The notes: generated by a model from the letters alone, not told the origin. Shown: positions 18,509-27,697, counted from the first letter of the stretch. The stretch is DNA of 64,000 nucleotides from Bradyrhizobium sp. CCGUVB4N (GCF_024199945.1 NZ_JANADP010000001.1:2232001-2296000), one strand, 5' to 3'. Made by a program: numbers and translations.

Positions 18509-20650
18509 TCAGATGCTTCCGACCGTTTTCAGCCTCGCGCGGGGGTGTATTTCGGCCTGCGACAGCACGGTCGTCTGGGCCCGGAACCGTTCGACCAGGG
18601 AGCGGACGAAGGGACGAATTGCCGCAGATGTCACCAGCACCGGCGCCTCGCCTTCGCGGGCGGCGCGCTCGAAGGCCTCGCGCACACCGGTCATGAACTC
18701 TGACAGTTTCGAGGGTTGCATCGCGAGGCTGCGCTCTTCGCCCTGACCCACGATGGACTCGGCAAAGGCCTGCTCCCACCGCGCAGACAGTGCGATCAGG
18801 GGCAGATAGCCGTTGTAGGACGTATTCTGCGCGCAGATCTGACGCGCCAGGCGAGCGCGGACATGCTCGACCATGGTCGCGGGATTGCGCGAGAAGGCGA
18901 GCGAGTCGGCGATGCCTTCGAGGATGGTCGAGAGGTCGCGGATCGAGATACGCTCGGCGAGCAGCAGCTGCAGCACGCGCTGGATGCCGGAGACGGTAAC
19001 CTGTGCGGGCACGATGTCCTTGACCAGTTCGCTCTGCTCCTTCGGCAGCTCCTTGAGCAGCTTCTGCACCTCGCCATAGGAGAGCAGGTCCGACATGTTG
19101 GCCTTGAGCAGCTCGGTGAGGTGGGTCGAGAGCACGGTCGCGGCGTCGACGACGGTGTAGCCCTTGAGCGAGGCCTCTTCCTTGAGGCTGGCATCGACCC
19201 AGGTCGCGGGCAGGCCGAAGGTCGGCTCGGTGGTGTGGATGCCGGGCACCTGCACCTGGCTGCCGCCGGGGTCCATGACCATGAACTGGTTCGGCCAGAT
19301 CTTGCCGGTGCCGGCGTCGACCTCCTTGATCTTGATGATGTAGGTGTTGGCCTCGAGCTGCACGTTGTCGAGAATGCGCACCGCCGGCATGACAAAGCCC
19401 ATCTCGATCGCGAGCGAGCGGCGCAGCGCCTTGATCTGCTCGGTGAGGCGGTCGGTGCCGTCGGGGCCATTGACGAGCGGCAGCAGGGCATAGCCGAGCT
19501 CGATCTTGAGGTCGTCGATCTTCAGCGCGGCGGAGATCGGCTCCTCGGCTGCGGCGGCGCCCGCGGCTCCGGGCTGCCCGGCAGCGGGCGCGGCCTTGGC
19601 GGCTTCCTCGGCCTTGATGCTCGTGCGCTTGTGGTTGCGGGCGTTCCAGGCGAGCGCGCCGGCACCGGCGCCGAGTGCGAGGAACGGAATGGTCGGAATG
19701 CCCGGCAGCGCCGCCAGCACCAGCATGACCGCCGAGGACATCGCGAGCGCCTGCGGATAGCCGGAAAACTGCTTCATCAGCGCCTTGTCGGCGGCGCCGG
19801 AGACGCCGGCCTTGGAGACGAGCAGGCCCGCCGCGGTCGAGACGATCAGCGCCGGCACCTGGGTGACGAGGCCGTCACCGACGGTCAGCAGCGTGTAGCT
19901 GCGGCCGGCGTCGGCGAAGGACAGACCCTGCTGCGCCACGCCGATGATCATGCCGCCGACCACGTTGATGAAGACGATCAGGAGGCCGGCGATGGCGTCG
20001 CCGCGGACGAATTTCGAGGCGCCGTCCATGGCGCCGAAGAAGCCGCTCTCGTCCTCCAGCTCCTTGCGCCGCTGCTTGGCGACCTTCTCGTCGATCAGGC
20101 CGGCGGAGAGATCGGCGTCGATCGCCATCTGCTTGCCGGGCATGGCGTCGAGGTGGAAGCGGGCGGCGACTTCGGCGATACGGCCCGAACCCTTGGTGAT
20201 GACGACGAAATTGACGATGATCAGGATGGCGAAGACGATGATGCCGATGACGAAATTGCCGCCCATCACGAAGCTGCCGAAGGCTTCGATGACGTGACCG
20301 GCGGCATCCGTGCCCTCGTGCCCGTGCGACAGGATCAGGCGGGTCGAGGCCATGTTGAGCGACAGCCGCAGCATGGTCGAGATCAGCAGGACGGTCGGAA
20401 ATGCCGAGAATTCCAGCGGCGTCTGGATGAACAGCGACGTCATCAGGATCAGGATCGAGAGCGTGATCGAGATCGCCAGGAACAGGTCCAGCACGATCGC
20501 CGGCAGCGGCAGGATCAGCACCACCAGGATGGTGAGGATGCCGAGCGCCAGCGCGATGTCGCCGCGCTTGAGGATAGTGACGATTTCGTTGAGGGAGGGG
20601 AGGCCCGGCTTGGCGCTGCCTACGCCCTGTCCCGCGGTGACGTCGACCAT
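18509..20650 (-). CDS. flhA: Flagellar biosynthesis protein FlhA
   Basis: Inner-membrane export gate of the flagellar type III apparatus. The 713-residue protein has an N-terminal half of about eight membrane segments (ALGILTILVVLILPLPAIV, PTVLLISTMLRLSLNMAST) with the conserved FHIPEP-like cytoplasmic loop (RFHLDAMPGKQMAIDADLSAG) and a large cytoplasmic C-terminal domain (residues about 370-713) that binds FliJ and substrate chaperones. The ATG at 20650 has GGAGG nine bases upstream; a longer open frame to 20800 is rejected. It is transcribed leftward, separate from the fliI-fliJ operon, and no other flagellar gene borders it in this window. Confidence 0.97.
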   Translation of the reverse strand: MVDVTAGQGVGSAKPGLPSLNEIVTILKRGDIALALGILTILVVLILPLPAIVLDLFLAISITLSILILMTSLFIQTPLEFSAFPTVLLISTMLRLSLNMASTRLILSHGHEGTDAAGHVIEAFGSFVMGGNFVIGIIVFAILIIVNFVVITKGSGRIAEVAARFHLDAMPGKQMAIDADLSAGLIDEKVAKQRRKELEDESGFFGAMDGASKFVRGDAIAGLLIVFINVVGGMIIGVAQQGLSFADAGRSYTLLTVGDGLVTQVPALIVSTAAGLLVSKAGVSGAADKALMKQFSGYPQALAMSSAVMLVLAALPGIPTIPFLALGAGAGALAWNARNHKRTSIKAEEAAKAAPAAGQPGAAGAAAAEEPISAALKIDDLKIELGYALLPLVNGPDGTDRLTEQIKALRRSLAIEMGFVMPAVRILDNVQLEANTYIIKIKEVDAGTGKIWPNQFMVMDPGGSQVQVPGIHTTEPTFGLPATWVDASLKEEASLKGYTVVDAATVLSTHLTELLKANMSDLLSYGEVQKLLKELPKEQSELVKDIVPAQVTVSGIQRVLQLLLAERISIRDLSTILEGIADSLAFSRNPATMVEHVRARLARQICAQNTSYNGYLPLIALSARWEQAFAESIVGQGEERSLAMQPSKLSEFMTGVREAFERAAREGEAPVLVTSAAIRPFVRSLVERFRAQTTVLSQAEIHPRARLKTVGSI

Positions 20651-20883
20651 GGTAGCTGCCTCCCCGCGCGACTGCCGTCCGCGCGCCCCAAACGTCTGCG
20701 CGGCGGCCGATGGGCCGCCGTTCCGAAAGTGAGGCACCGCACTGGCGTCCACGGGAGCTCCCGTTCTACGCGTCTGACGACACTCGACTTCACCCGGCAA
20801 TTCTTGCCGGGTGTATGGTTAGCAAAGGGTTAACGGCGGGGTGCGGCAGGAGGTCGGGCCGGGGTATTTCGGGGGCCCCGGTG

Positions 20884-20987
20884 GTCATTCCGGGGCGCCC
20901 GAAGGGCGAGCCCGGAATCCATCGGGCCGCAAGTCCGGTGGATGAATGGATTCCGGGTTCGCGCCAAGGGGCGCGCCCCGGAATGAC
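20884..20987. repeat. Palindromic intergenic repeat
   Basis: Inverted arms GTCATTCCGGGGCGC (20884-20898) and GCGCCCCGGAATGAC (20973-20987) enclose a second internal palindrome around ggaatccat / atggattcc. This is a dispersed element of the type frequent in Bradyrhizobium. It lies between flhA's upstream region and the CusF-like gene; the rest of 20651-20996 shows nothing else. Confidence 0.85.
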
Positions 20988-20996
20988 GACCGAGCC

Positions 20997-21296
20997 TTAC
21001 TTCGCTCTCTCCAGCTTCGTCACCGTATACCCCGAGGCTGCCTCCTCGGCTTCAAACGATACCTTGTCGCCGACCTTCACCTGCTTGAGCATGGCGGGAT
21101 CCCTGACGCGGTAGACCATGGTCATGGGCTCGTCCATGCCGAGGCTTTTGGCGGGGCCATGCTTCAGCGTGATCTTGCCGGCGCTTTCGTCGATTTTCTT
21201 GACCTCGCCGCTGATGGAGGCGGCTTGCGCCAGCGAGCTCACGGTCAGGCCCAGCGTCAGCGCGAGTGCCGCGGTCATGCGCATGATCGGCTTCAT
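20997..21296 (-). CDS. CusF-like periplasmic copper-binding protein
   Basis: A 99-residue secreted protein with a signal peptide (MKPIMRMTAALALTLGLTVS, cleavage near AQA) and a mature OB-like CusF/EfeO-type domain: ISGEVKKIDESAGKITLKHG, GMDEPMTMVYRV, VGDKVSFEAEEAA. Met and His positions in the KHGP and PMTMVY segments correspond to the Cu(I) ligands of CusF. The ATG at 21296 follows GGAGA. It is the last gene of a leftward operon with cupredoxin, multicopper oxidase and TolC-like genes, so it probably acts as a periplasmic copper carrier. Confidence 0.87.
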   Translation of the reverse strand: MKPIMRMTAALALTLGLTVSSLAQAASISGEVKKIDESAGKITLKHGPAKSLGMDEPMTMVYRVRDPAMLKQVKVGDKVSFEAEEAASGYTVTKLERAK

Positions 21297-21313
21297 GATT
21301 GTCTCCATTGTTC

Positions 21314-21769
21314 TCACTTCACGGTGACGTGGCCGACCATGCCGTAGTCGCGATGGTCGGGGATCAGGCAGGAAAATTCGAAGGTGCCGGCTTTGGTGAA
21401 CTTCCAGACGATCTCGGCGGTCTTGTTCGGCGCAAGCCGTACGCCGTTTGGATCGTCGTGCTCCATGTGCGGGTGCTTCTTCATCACCTCGGCATGCGCG
21501 AGATTTTCCTTCGTGGTGGCGAGCAGGAATTCGTGATCCTCCCTGCCGACATTGCGCAGCACGAAGCGGATCTGCTCGCCGCGTTTCACATTGATGTTCG
21601 ACGGCTCGTAGGACATCTCGCTCAACGCGATCTCGATGGTGCGCGCCGGCTTTTTGGGATCGCCGGGCTCGCCGGCCGAGAAGCCGTGATGGTCGTGCCC
21701 CTCGTGCGCGAACGCGGGTGCGGCCGACAGCGCGGCCAGCGTCAGGGCGAGTTTGATCGTCTTCGTCAT
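21314..21769 (-). CDS. Cupredoxin-domain periplasmic protein
   Basis: A 151-residue exported blue-copper-type protein. The signal peptide ends near AFA; a His-rich start of the mature protein (HEGHDHHG) is followed by a cupredoxin fold. Type I copper ligands are readable as His in GREDHEF, then FSCLIPDHRDYGM giving Cys, His and Met. GGAGA precedes the ATG at 21769. Its stop lies 17 bases before the CusF-like start, in the same operon. Likely role is copper binding or electron transfer in copper handling; similar proteins are annotated as plastocyanin/azurin family. Confidence 0.88.
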   Translation of the reverse strand: MTKTIKLALTLAALSAAPAFAHEGHDHHGFSAGEPGDPKKPARTIEIALSEMSYEPSNINVKRGEQIRFVLRNVGREDHEFLLATTKENLAHAEVMKKHPHMEHDDPNGVRLAPNKTAEIVWKFTKAGTFEFSCLIPDHRDYGMVGHVTVK

Positions 21770-21801
21770 TGTGGTCTCCAGTTGGTGGTTCATCAAAGCG
21801 C

Positions 21802-23133
21802 TCACATCTTCATCTTGTGCGCGGGCGAGGCCGGCGGCCGCGCCGGCTCCGCCGCGGGGGAAGCGACCTCGTAGGCGACGGTGCCTTGCGGGAATTGATA
21901 GGGGCCGGGATCGCGATAATCGTCGCGGGCGAGGTCCTCACGGATCTTCATCACCGTGAACATGCCGCCCATCTCGATCGGCCCGAACTGGCCGGCGCCG
22001 CTCATCATTGGCAGCGTGTTGTCGGGCGCCGGCATCTCCATGTTGCCCATCGCCATGCCGGACTGGCCCATCACCATGGCGTCGGGCGCAAGCTTGCCGA
22101 CCGCCCTGGCGAGATCCTTGCGCGAGACGCCGATCATGTTGCGCATGTCGTGTCCCATCGCATTCATGGTGTGATGCGATTTGTGGCAGTGAAACGCCCA
22201 GTCACCGGGGTTGTCGGCGAGGACGTCGAACACGCGCACGGCGCCCACCGGCACGTCGGTCGTCGTCTCCGGATATTGCGCGCTCTCGGGAATCCAGCCG
22301 CCGTCGGTGCAGGTCACGGCAAAGCTGTGGCCATGCAGATGGATCGGGTGATTGGTCATGCTGAGATTGCCGATGCGTACGCGCACCTTGTCGCCGAGCC
22401 GCACCGGCAGCGGATCGATGCCCGGAAACACCCGCGAGTTCCAGGTCCACATGTTGAAGTCGGTCATCTCGTTGACCCGCGGCAGATAGGTGCCGGGATC
22501 GACGCGATAGGTGCTCATCACGAAGACGAAGTCGCGGTCGACGGGGCGGAAGTTCGGATCGCGCGGGTGGACGACGACCATGCCCATCATGCCCATCGCC
22601 ATCTGCACCATCTCGTCGGAATGCGGGTGGTACATGAAGGTCCCGCTCTTCCTCATCTCGAACTCGTAGACGAAGGTCTTCCCGGGCTGGATGTGCGGCT
22701 GCGTCAGTCCGCCGACGCCGTCCATGCCGCTGGGAATGATCATGCCGTGCCAATGCACGGTGGTGTATTCGGGCAGGCGGTTGGTGACGAAGATGCGAAC
22801 CTTGTCGCCTTCGACCGCCTCGATCGTCGGCCCCGGCGACTGGCCGTTGTAGCCCCAGAGATTGACCTTCATGCCCTCGGCGAATTCGCGCACGACGGGC
22901 TCGGCGACGAGATGGAATTCCTTCCAGTCGCCGTTCATGCGGAACGGCAGCGTCCAGCCGTTGAGCGTGACGACGGGACGGTAGTCGGGGCCGCCGATGG
23001 GATGCAGAGGCGGCTGCATCACCGCCTTGTCCATGTGTGCCGCTTCCGGAATCGATGCGGCTTGCACGCGGCCGCTGACGGCTGACGCGCTCACCAGCGC
23101 GGCGGTGCCCAAAAATCCTCGGCGGGAAAACAT
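21802..23133 (-). CDS. Multicopper oxidase (CopA/CueO type)
   Basis: A 443-residue periplasmic oxidase that probably oxidises Cu(I). It starts MFSRRGFLGTAALVSASAV, a Tat signal with the RRxFLG motif. Copper-ligand motifs are in order: TVHWHGMIIPSG, FMYHPHSDE, HPIHLHGHSFAV and the C-terminal WAFHCHKSHHTMNAMGH that supplies the type 1 site. A Met-rich stretch (MVMGQSGMAMGNMEMP) follows, as in copper-resistance oxidases. GGAGG precedes the ATG at 23133. It sits between the TolC-like and cupredoxin genes, spacing 13 and 32 bases. Confidence 0.93.
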   Translation of the reverse strand: MFSRRGFLGTAALVSASAVSGRVQAASIPEAAHMDKAVMQPPLHPIGGPDYRPVVTLNGWTLPFRMNGDWKEFHLVAEPVVREFAEGMKVNLWGYNGQSPGPTIEAVEGDKVRIFVTNRLPEYTTVHWHGMIIPSGMDGVGGLTQPHIQPGKTFVYEFEMRKSGTFMYHPHSDEMVQMAMGMMGMVVVHPRDPNFRPVDRDFVFVMSTYRVDPGTYLPRVNEMTDFNMWTWNSRVFPGIDPLPVRLGDKVRVRIGNLSMTNHPIHLHGHSFAVTCTDGGWIPESAQYPETTTDVPVGAVRVFDVLADNPGDWAFHCHKSHHTMNAMGHDMRNMIGVSRKDLARAVGKLAPDAMVMGQSGMAMGNMEMPAPDNTLPMMSGAGQFGPIEMGGMFTVMKIREDLARDDYRDPGPYQFPQGTVAYEVASPAAEPARPPASPAHKMKM

Positions 23134-23146
23134 GCTGGCCTCCATA

Positions 23147-24571
23147 TCAGTGGCCGCCATCGGCAGGTGCTGCCGCGGCGATATTGGTTGGGTTGTCGCC
23201 GCCGGCAGCAGGCGCGCCGCCACCATTGACGGCGGTTTGCAACTCGGACTGGGCGAGGAAGAAGTTTTGCCTGGCGTCGATCGCGCCGCGCAGGGACGCG
23301 AGGCGTTGTCTTGCCTCGGTCAGGAGCGCGAAAATGTCGACCTGCATGCTGGAGAAGCGCAACTGCATCTCCTCGGTGATGATTTTTCGCAACGGCAAGA
23401 TCTCGCGCTGGTAGTGGCTCGCGATATCATGGGTGGAGCGATAGACCCGGTAGGCATCGCGCGCTTCCGAGCGGACGTTCACGGCACGCTCGGTCAGGCG
23501 GTTGAAGGCGAAGTTGTAGGTCTCCGCCGACTGCCGTACGCGCACCTCGCCGCCGTCGAAGATCGGGATCTGGAACTGCACGTCAAAACCGCGCTCGCGG
23601 AACGGGGCGCCTTCCGGATCCTGGGTGCGGCGTGAGATGCCGGCGAGATCGAGCAGCGTGACGAAGCGAGTCGCCTCGGTGAGGTTCAACGACTTCGCCA
23701 GTGCCGTCAGCTCGAGCCGTGCGATCTGCAGGTCGATGCGATGGGCGACCGCATCGGCTTCGATCGAGGGCAAGGCCTGCGGGCGGCGTGGCAGCGACGG
23801 CAATGCGTTGGGCAGACGGAAGTCGAGACCTTCGTCCCATAGCCCCATCAGTCGTGCCAGCTTTTCGCGGGCGCTGGTCGCAGATTGCCGCGCGGTGGCG
23901 AGATCGGCGGTGGTCTCGGCGTAAAACACCTGCTCGCGGGCCTGATCGAGCTTATTGACCGAGCCGGTCTCACCGAGCTTGAGCGCGAGCTGCGCAGTCG
24001 ATTCCGCCGTCGCTTTCGCGTCGGTCAGCAGCACCGCCATCTCGTTGCCGGCCACCGCGCGGACGTAAGCGCGCCGCACGTCTGCAGCGAGCCGCAATGT
24101 CACCAGCGCCGCGCGCAATTGCGCCTGACGAAACCGCTCGCGCGCGATGTCGGAGCGGAACGGCAGCGTGGCCAGCGCCAGGATGTCGCCGACGACCTGG
24201 CGCTCGATCTCGCTGGCGCCATTGCCCGAGATTCGCGAGACCGAGAACACCGGGTTGGGCGGCAGACTCTGCTCGACCAGATCGGTCTCGGCCAGCGCCA
24301 GCTCGTTGTAGGCGGCCTGTAGTCCCTTGTTGTTGAGCAGCGCGACCTGCACGGCAGTCTCTGCGGTCAGCGTCCGCGACAGCAACTGGCGAACGCGGGC
24401 GTCGACCGCTCCGGCCCCCTCCGCCGTTCGCACGAAGGCGACGTCTTTCTTGATGGTCTGGCTCGTCAGCTCGGAGACGGCCGTCATGCCGCTGTCGGGC
24501 GAGAACGCGGCGCAGCCGGAGAGGCTGAGCGCGCCGAGAACGAGCAGGCCTCGCGCCAAATGATGTGCCAT
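23147..24571 (-). CDS. TolC-family outer-membrane lipoprotein
   Basis: A 474-residue outer-membrane efflux protein. A lipoprotein signal ends at LSGC (residue about 19). Two OEP-type helical repeats follow, with AVQVALLNNKGLQAAYNELA and ETDLVEQSLPPNPVFSVSRI as signatures, and a low-complexity C-terminal tail (GGGAPAAGGDNPTN). Members act as CusC-like exit ducts for RND pumps. No RND pump or membrane-fusion gene is present in the operon, which is unusual. The ATG at 24571 was taken. Its start is ten bases from the small lipoprotein stop. Confidence 0.9.
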   Translation of the reverse strand: MAHHLARGLLVLGALSLSGCAAFSPDSGMTAVSELTSQTIKKDVAFVRTAEGAGAVDARVRQLLSRTLTAETAVQVALLNNKGLQAAYNELALAETDLVEQSLPPNPVFSVSRISGNGASEIERQVVGDILALATLPFRSDIARERFRQAQLRAALVTLRLAADVRRAYVRAVAGNEMAVLLTDAKATAESTAQLALKLGETGSVNKLDQAREQVFYAETTADLATARQSATSAREKLARLMGLWDEGLDFRLPNALPSLPRRPQALPSIEADAVAHRIDLQIARLELTALAKSLNLTEATRFVTLLDLAGISRRTQDPEGAPFRERGFDVQFQIPIFDGGEVRVRQSAETYNFAFNRLTERAVNVRSEARDAYRVYRSTHDIASHYQREILPLRKIITEEMQLRFSSMQVDIFALLTEARQRLASLRGAIDARQNFFLAQSELQTAVNGGGAPAAGGDNPTNIAAAAPADGGH

Positions 24572-24580
24572 GGCGCGCGC

Positions 24581-24865
24581 CTACCGGTCTTGCTTCGGCT
24601 GCGGTGTGACCGCGTCGTTGCGGTCTTGCCACGGCGCGGGCGTCGCGGGCCGCAGGCTCGTATAGGGCGCGACCGTCGAGCGGTAGCCGACGTGCGATGC
24701 CTTTGCCGCGGGATCGGCAGGATCCGCGGTGGCGACAGACGTCGTTGCCGGCATGCAGCCCGATAGCGCGAACGCGATCGCGGCCAGCAGCGGCCAATGG
24801 AATAGAAAGTATCCTCCACGCGCCGCAGATGCGGCGGCGGACTTCGCCCCGAGAAGCGTAAGCAT
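24581..24865 (-). CDS. Small putative lipoprotein
   Basis: A 94-residue protein with a hydrophobic signal (FLFHWPLLAAIAFALSGC) ending in a lipobox at about residue 37, then a Thr/Ala/Pro-rich mature segment with no recognised domain. AGGA precedes the ATG at 24865. It lies ten bases upstream of the TolC-like gene and belongs to the copper operon. A start later in the frame would give a more usual signal length; function is not known. Confidence 0.75.
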   Translation of the reverse strand: MLTLLGAKSAAASAARGGYFLFHWPLLAAIAFALSGCMPATTSVATADPADPAAKASHVGYRSTVAPYTSLRPATPAPWQDRNDAVTPQPKQDR

Positions 24866-24942
24866 GAATCATCCTGATCTGTCTGGAGACCACAGGTTCG
24901 CGCGCGCGGATTGCGCGCTCGGCCTGACCTCGTGGAATCAGA

Positions 24943-25389
24943 TCAGATGATGGGAGGGCGGTAGAGCAGGGGCGGCGCCGCGCTGTGCAGGCTGGCCACG
25001 ATCTCGGGCGCACAGCTGGACACCGGCTGAAGCGGCTTTGCGAAGCTCGGCAGATCGGCCGGCAGCGCGCTGACGCACATCATCGCGCAGCACGGGCCAA
25101 CCTTGCCCTTGCCGTCATGATGATGCCGGGCAGGCGTGTCCTGCGCGGAACTCTGGTGATGCGCATGCATCCCCGCGTGGTCATGCGTCACGTCGCCATG
25201 CATGTGGCTGGCCGACATCTGATGATGCACAGGCACGAGGTCGGCGAGCAGGGCGTCGTCGTCGAGGCACGGCGCCGGACCGCTGCCCCAGGCGAGGCTT
25301 GCCGCCGGCGCGAGCACGCAGAACAGATAGGCCAGCGCTATGAAGCGCCCCACCCTGATCCGCATCGATCGCGTCAATTGCAACAACAT
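24943..25389 (-). CDS. His-rich exported protein, first gene of the copper operon
   Basis: A 148-residue protein with a hydrophobic N-terminal signal or anchor (FIALAYLFCVLAPAASLAW), then a stretch very rich in His and Met (HHQMSASHMHGDVTHDHAG, ARHHHDGKGK) and a CCAMMCVSALP segment. These residues are typical metal ligands, so copper binding is inferred. It is not a recognised family beyond such features. The ATG at 25389 is used; 25365 is the alternative. The gene opens the leftward copper operon and diverges from an MFS transporter, with a 148-base gap. Confidence 0.75.
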   Translation of the reverse strand: MLLQLTRSMRIRVGRFIALAYLFCVLAPAASLAWGSGPAPCLDDDALLADLVPVHHQMSASHMHGDVTHDHAGMHAHHQSSAQDTPARHHHDGKGKVGPCCAMMCVSALPADLPSFAKPLQPVSSCAPEIVASLHSAAPPLLYRPPII

Positions 25390-25537
25390 TCCGACAGCCT
25401 GCTCCGCGCGGCAATGTTGCACACGCAGATTGCAAACTAATGGCAAAGCGCGAGTTCGCCAAGCGCCTTCTTACCGCAGTGCACCGCGCATGCCCATTAT
25501 CGCGGCACGATGCTTGACCGCGAGGCGATCCGCGAAC

Positions 25538-26803
25538 ATGGTCCGCGCCGTGCACGCACCAAATCACCCCGGACAGAAATCGGCCTCATTCACCCCTGAC
25601 TCGCGTCAGGCCTGGGTGCGGCTGTTGCTCGCACTGGTGATGGGCTCGATCGGCGGCGTCGGCATGTGGGCGGTCGTCGTGGTCATTCCGGTGGTGCAGG
25701 CCGAGTTCGCCGCCACGCGCGGCGCCGTGTCGCTGGCCTTCACGCTGATGATGTTCGGCTTCGGGCTCGGCGGCGTGATCGCGGGCAAGATCACCGACAA
25801 GTTCGGCATCGTGCCGGCCATGGCGATCAGCATCGCCTTTCTCGGCGTGGCCAATACGCTCGCAGGACTGTCGACCCAGCTCTGGCAATTCGTCGCCGCC
25901 TATTTCCTGATCGGGCTCGGAACGTCCGCGACCTTTGCGCCGCTGATGGCGGAGGCCTCGCACTGGTTCGAGCGCTATCGCGGCCTCGCCGTGACCATTG
26001 TCGCGAGTGGCAATTACGTCGCCGGCACGATCTGGCCGCCGCTCGTCAACACCGGCATTGAGAGGATCGGCTGGCGCTACACCCATATCGGCATCGGTCT
26101 CGTCTGCGTGGTGTTGATGTCGATCCTGGTTCTGGTTCTGCGCGCGCAGATGGGCGATGACAAGGTCCGCAATCACGCCAATGCGGCGCCGCCCCGTGTC
26201 GATCTCAGGCTCTCGACCAACACGCTGACGGTGCTGCTCTCGATCGCCAGCATTTCCTGCTGCGTCGCCATGGCGATGCCGCAGGTGCATATCGTCGCCT
26301 ATTGCGGCGATCTCGGTTATGGCGTGGCGCGCGGTGCGGAAATGCTGTCGCTGATGATGGCCTGCGGCATCGTCAGCCGGATCGGCTCGGGCTATCTCGC
26401 GGACAGGATCGGCGGCATCCCGACGCTGCTGATCGGGGCATTGGCGCAGGGCTTCGCGCTGGTGTTCTACCTGTTCTTCGACAGCCTCGCCTCGCTCTAT
26501 CTGATCTCCGCGATGTTCGGCCTGTTCCAGGGCGGTATCGTGCCGAGCTACGCCATCATCGTGCGCGAGGCGATGCCGGCCAGCGAAGCCGCAACCCGCG
26601 TCGGCATCGTGATCTTCGCCTCGGTGTTCGGCATGTCCTTCGGAGGCTGGGTGTCCGGCATCATTTTCGACGCCACAGGCTCCTACGCGGCCGCGTTCGC
26701 CAACGGCGTGGCGTGGAATGCCCTCAATGTCGGCATCGTGCTGATGCTGTTGATCCGGGCGCGGATGAGTTCGGTCAAGTCGGGTCCGGGTTTTGCGACT
26801 TAG
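25538..26803 (+). CDS. MFS transporter
   Basis: A 421-residue major facilitator with twelve predicted membrane segments. The GKITDKFGIVPAM loop matches the MFS motif between helices 2 and 3 and SGYLADRIGGIPTLLIG the equivalent in the second half; the layout resembles the oxalate/formate antiporter and monocarboxylate group. The substrate is not deducible. The ATG at 25538 was selected; the open frame extends to 25340 but those residues are Cys/Arg-rich and unlike a transporter. The signal-peptidase gene overlaps its end. Confidence 0.87.
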   Translation: MVRAVHAPNHPGQKSASFTPDSRQAWVRLLLALVMGSIGGVGMWAVVVVIPVVQAEFAATRGAVSLAFTLMMFGFGLGGVIAGKITDKFGIVPAMAISIAFLGVANTLAGLSTQLWQFVAAYFLIGLGTSATFAPLMAEASHWFERYRGLAVTIVASGNYVAGTIWPPLVNTGIERIGWRYTHIGIGLVCVVLMSILVLVLRAQMGDDKVRNHANAAPPRVDLRLSTNTLTVLLSIASISCCVAMAMPQVHIVAYCGDLGYGVARGAEMLSLMMACGIVSRIGSGYLADRIGGIPTLLIGALAQGFALVFYLFFDSLASLYLISAMFGLFQGGIVPSYAIIVREAMPASEAATRVGIVIFASVFGMSFGGWVSGIIFDATGSYAAAFANGVAWNALNVGIVLMLLIRARMSSVKSGPGFAT

Positions 26804-27293
26804 GACGACGCCACATGTCGGCGTCCGCTGGATCTGGCTGGTCCTTGTTGTCGTGCTGCTGGATCAGGGTACGAAGCAGCTTGCCGTCGGCTTGCTGGAG
26901 CCCGATCGTCCGATGATCATCTTCTCGTTCACGGCATTGCCATCCGTCGACCTTGTGCTGTCCTACAACAAAGGCATCTCGTTCAGCTTCCTGCGGTTTG
27001 CCGACGATGCGCAGCGCTGGCCGCTGGTTGGCCTCTCGCTTCTGGCCTGCGGACTATTGGCCTGGTGGCTCCGCCGCGTGGCATCTGGCCAGCCGATCCT
27101 GGCAACCGGACTTGCCCTGGTCATCGGCGGCGCGCTTGGCAATATGCTGGACCGCGCGCGGATCGGTTCGGTGATCGACTTCGTTCACCTCTCCTACCAC
27201 GCCTGGTCGTTCGCCATTTTCAACGTCGCCGACACCGCAATCACCCTGGGCGCCGTCGCGACCGTGGTGTCCTTATGGCTGGAGGCGGCTTAG
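26793..27293 (+). CDS. lspA: Lipoprotein signal peptidase II (LspA)
   Basis: Aspartic protease that removes signal peptides of diacylated lipoproteins in the inner membrane. The 166-residue protein has four membrane segments and the family motifs DQGTKQLAVG, NKGISFSFL, GGALGNMLDR and FAIFNVADTAITLG; the two catalytic Asp residues are in the last two motifs. No ATG occurs before these motifs, so a TTG at 26793 is taken, overlapping the MFS stop by 11 bases. This may be a second copy, since lspA usually lies with ileS or other housekeeping genes. Here the neighbours suggest no specific role. Confidence 0.88.
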   Translation: MRLRTTPHVGVRWIWLVLVVVLLDQGTKQLAVGLLEPDRPMIIFSFTALPSVDLVLSYNKGISFSFLRFADDAQRWPLVGLSLLACGLLAWWLRRVASGQPILATGLALVIGGALGNMLDRARIGSVIDFVHLSYHAWSFAIFNVADTAITLGAVATVVSLWLEAA

Positions 27294-27697
27294 ACCGCCT
27301 GTCCTGCCTTCAATAGCGAGCAGCCGGTGATCTTGTAGCTTCCGTCCGGCTGCTGCTCGAGCGTGTAGAGCGCTTCCCAGGCTTCACCATTGGCGTCGAT
27401 GATGTGAACGCGCTGGGCAATTGAGCTGCCCTCGATCTTGCTCTCGCCGAACTCAAAACTCTTGTGACGATAGACCGGCGCGTAACCCTTCTGCACCATG
27501 GACATGAAGATGTCGGGCGCGGGGAAGATTTCCCGGATCGCCGGCGCGGCCTGGGAATAGGCCGCAGCCGCATCGTCTCGCGCAAAAGCTTGTTCCTGAG
27601 CCCGGATCACGCCTTGCGACGTCGCGACATCGTCGGCGCGCGCAGAGAAGGAGCTGCAAGCAAGACTGAGAACGACCAGCAAGGCGGCAATGCGCAT
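27290..27697 (-). CDS. DUF4864 exported protein
   Basis: A 135-residue secreted protein: signal peptide MRIAALLVVLSLACSSFS, then SQGVIRAQEQAFARDDAAAA, AAPAIREIFPAPDIFMSMV, KGYAPVYRHKSF, and the ending GSYKITGCSLLKA, which match the DUF4864 pattern as I recall it. The fold is probably an NTF2-like cone; function is not known. It converges on lspA with a four-base overlap at the ends. The start at 27697 has a reasonable upstream sequence. Confidence 0.85.
   Translation of the reverse strand: MRIAALLVVLSLACSSFSARADDVATSQGVIRAQEQAFARDDAAAAYSQAAPAIREIFPAPDIFMSMVQKGYAPVYRHKSFEFGESKIEGSSIAQRVHIIDANGEAWEALYTLEQQPDGSYKITGCSLLKAGQAV

Noticed and set aside
18716..20833. A 705-codon frame opposite flhA
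   Set aside because: It is the complementary shadow of flhA, with His/Asp/Arg-biased composition and no domain.
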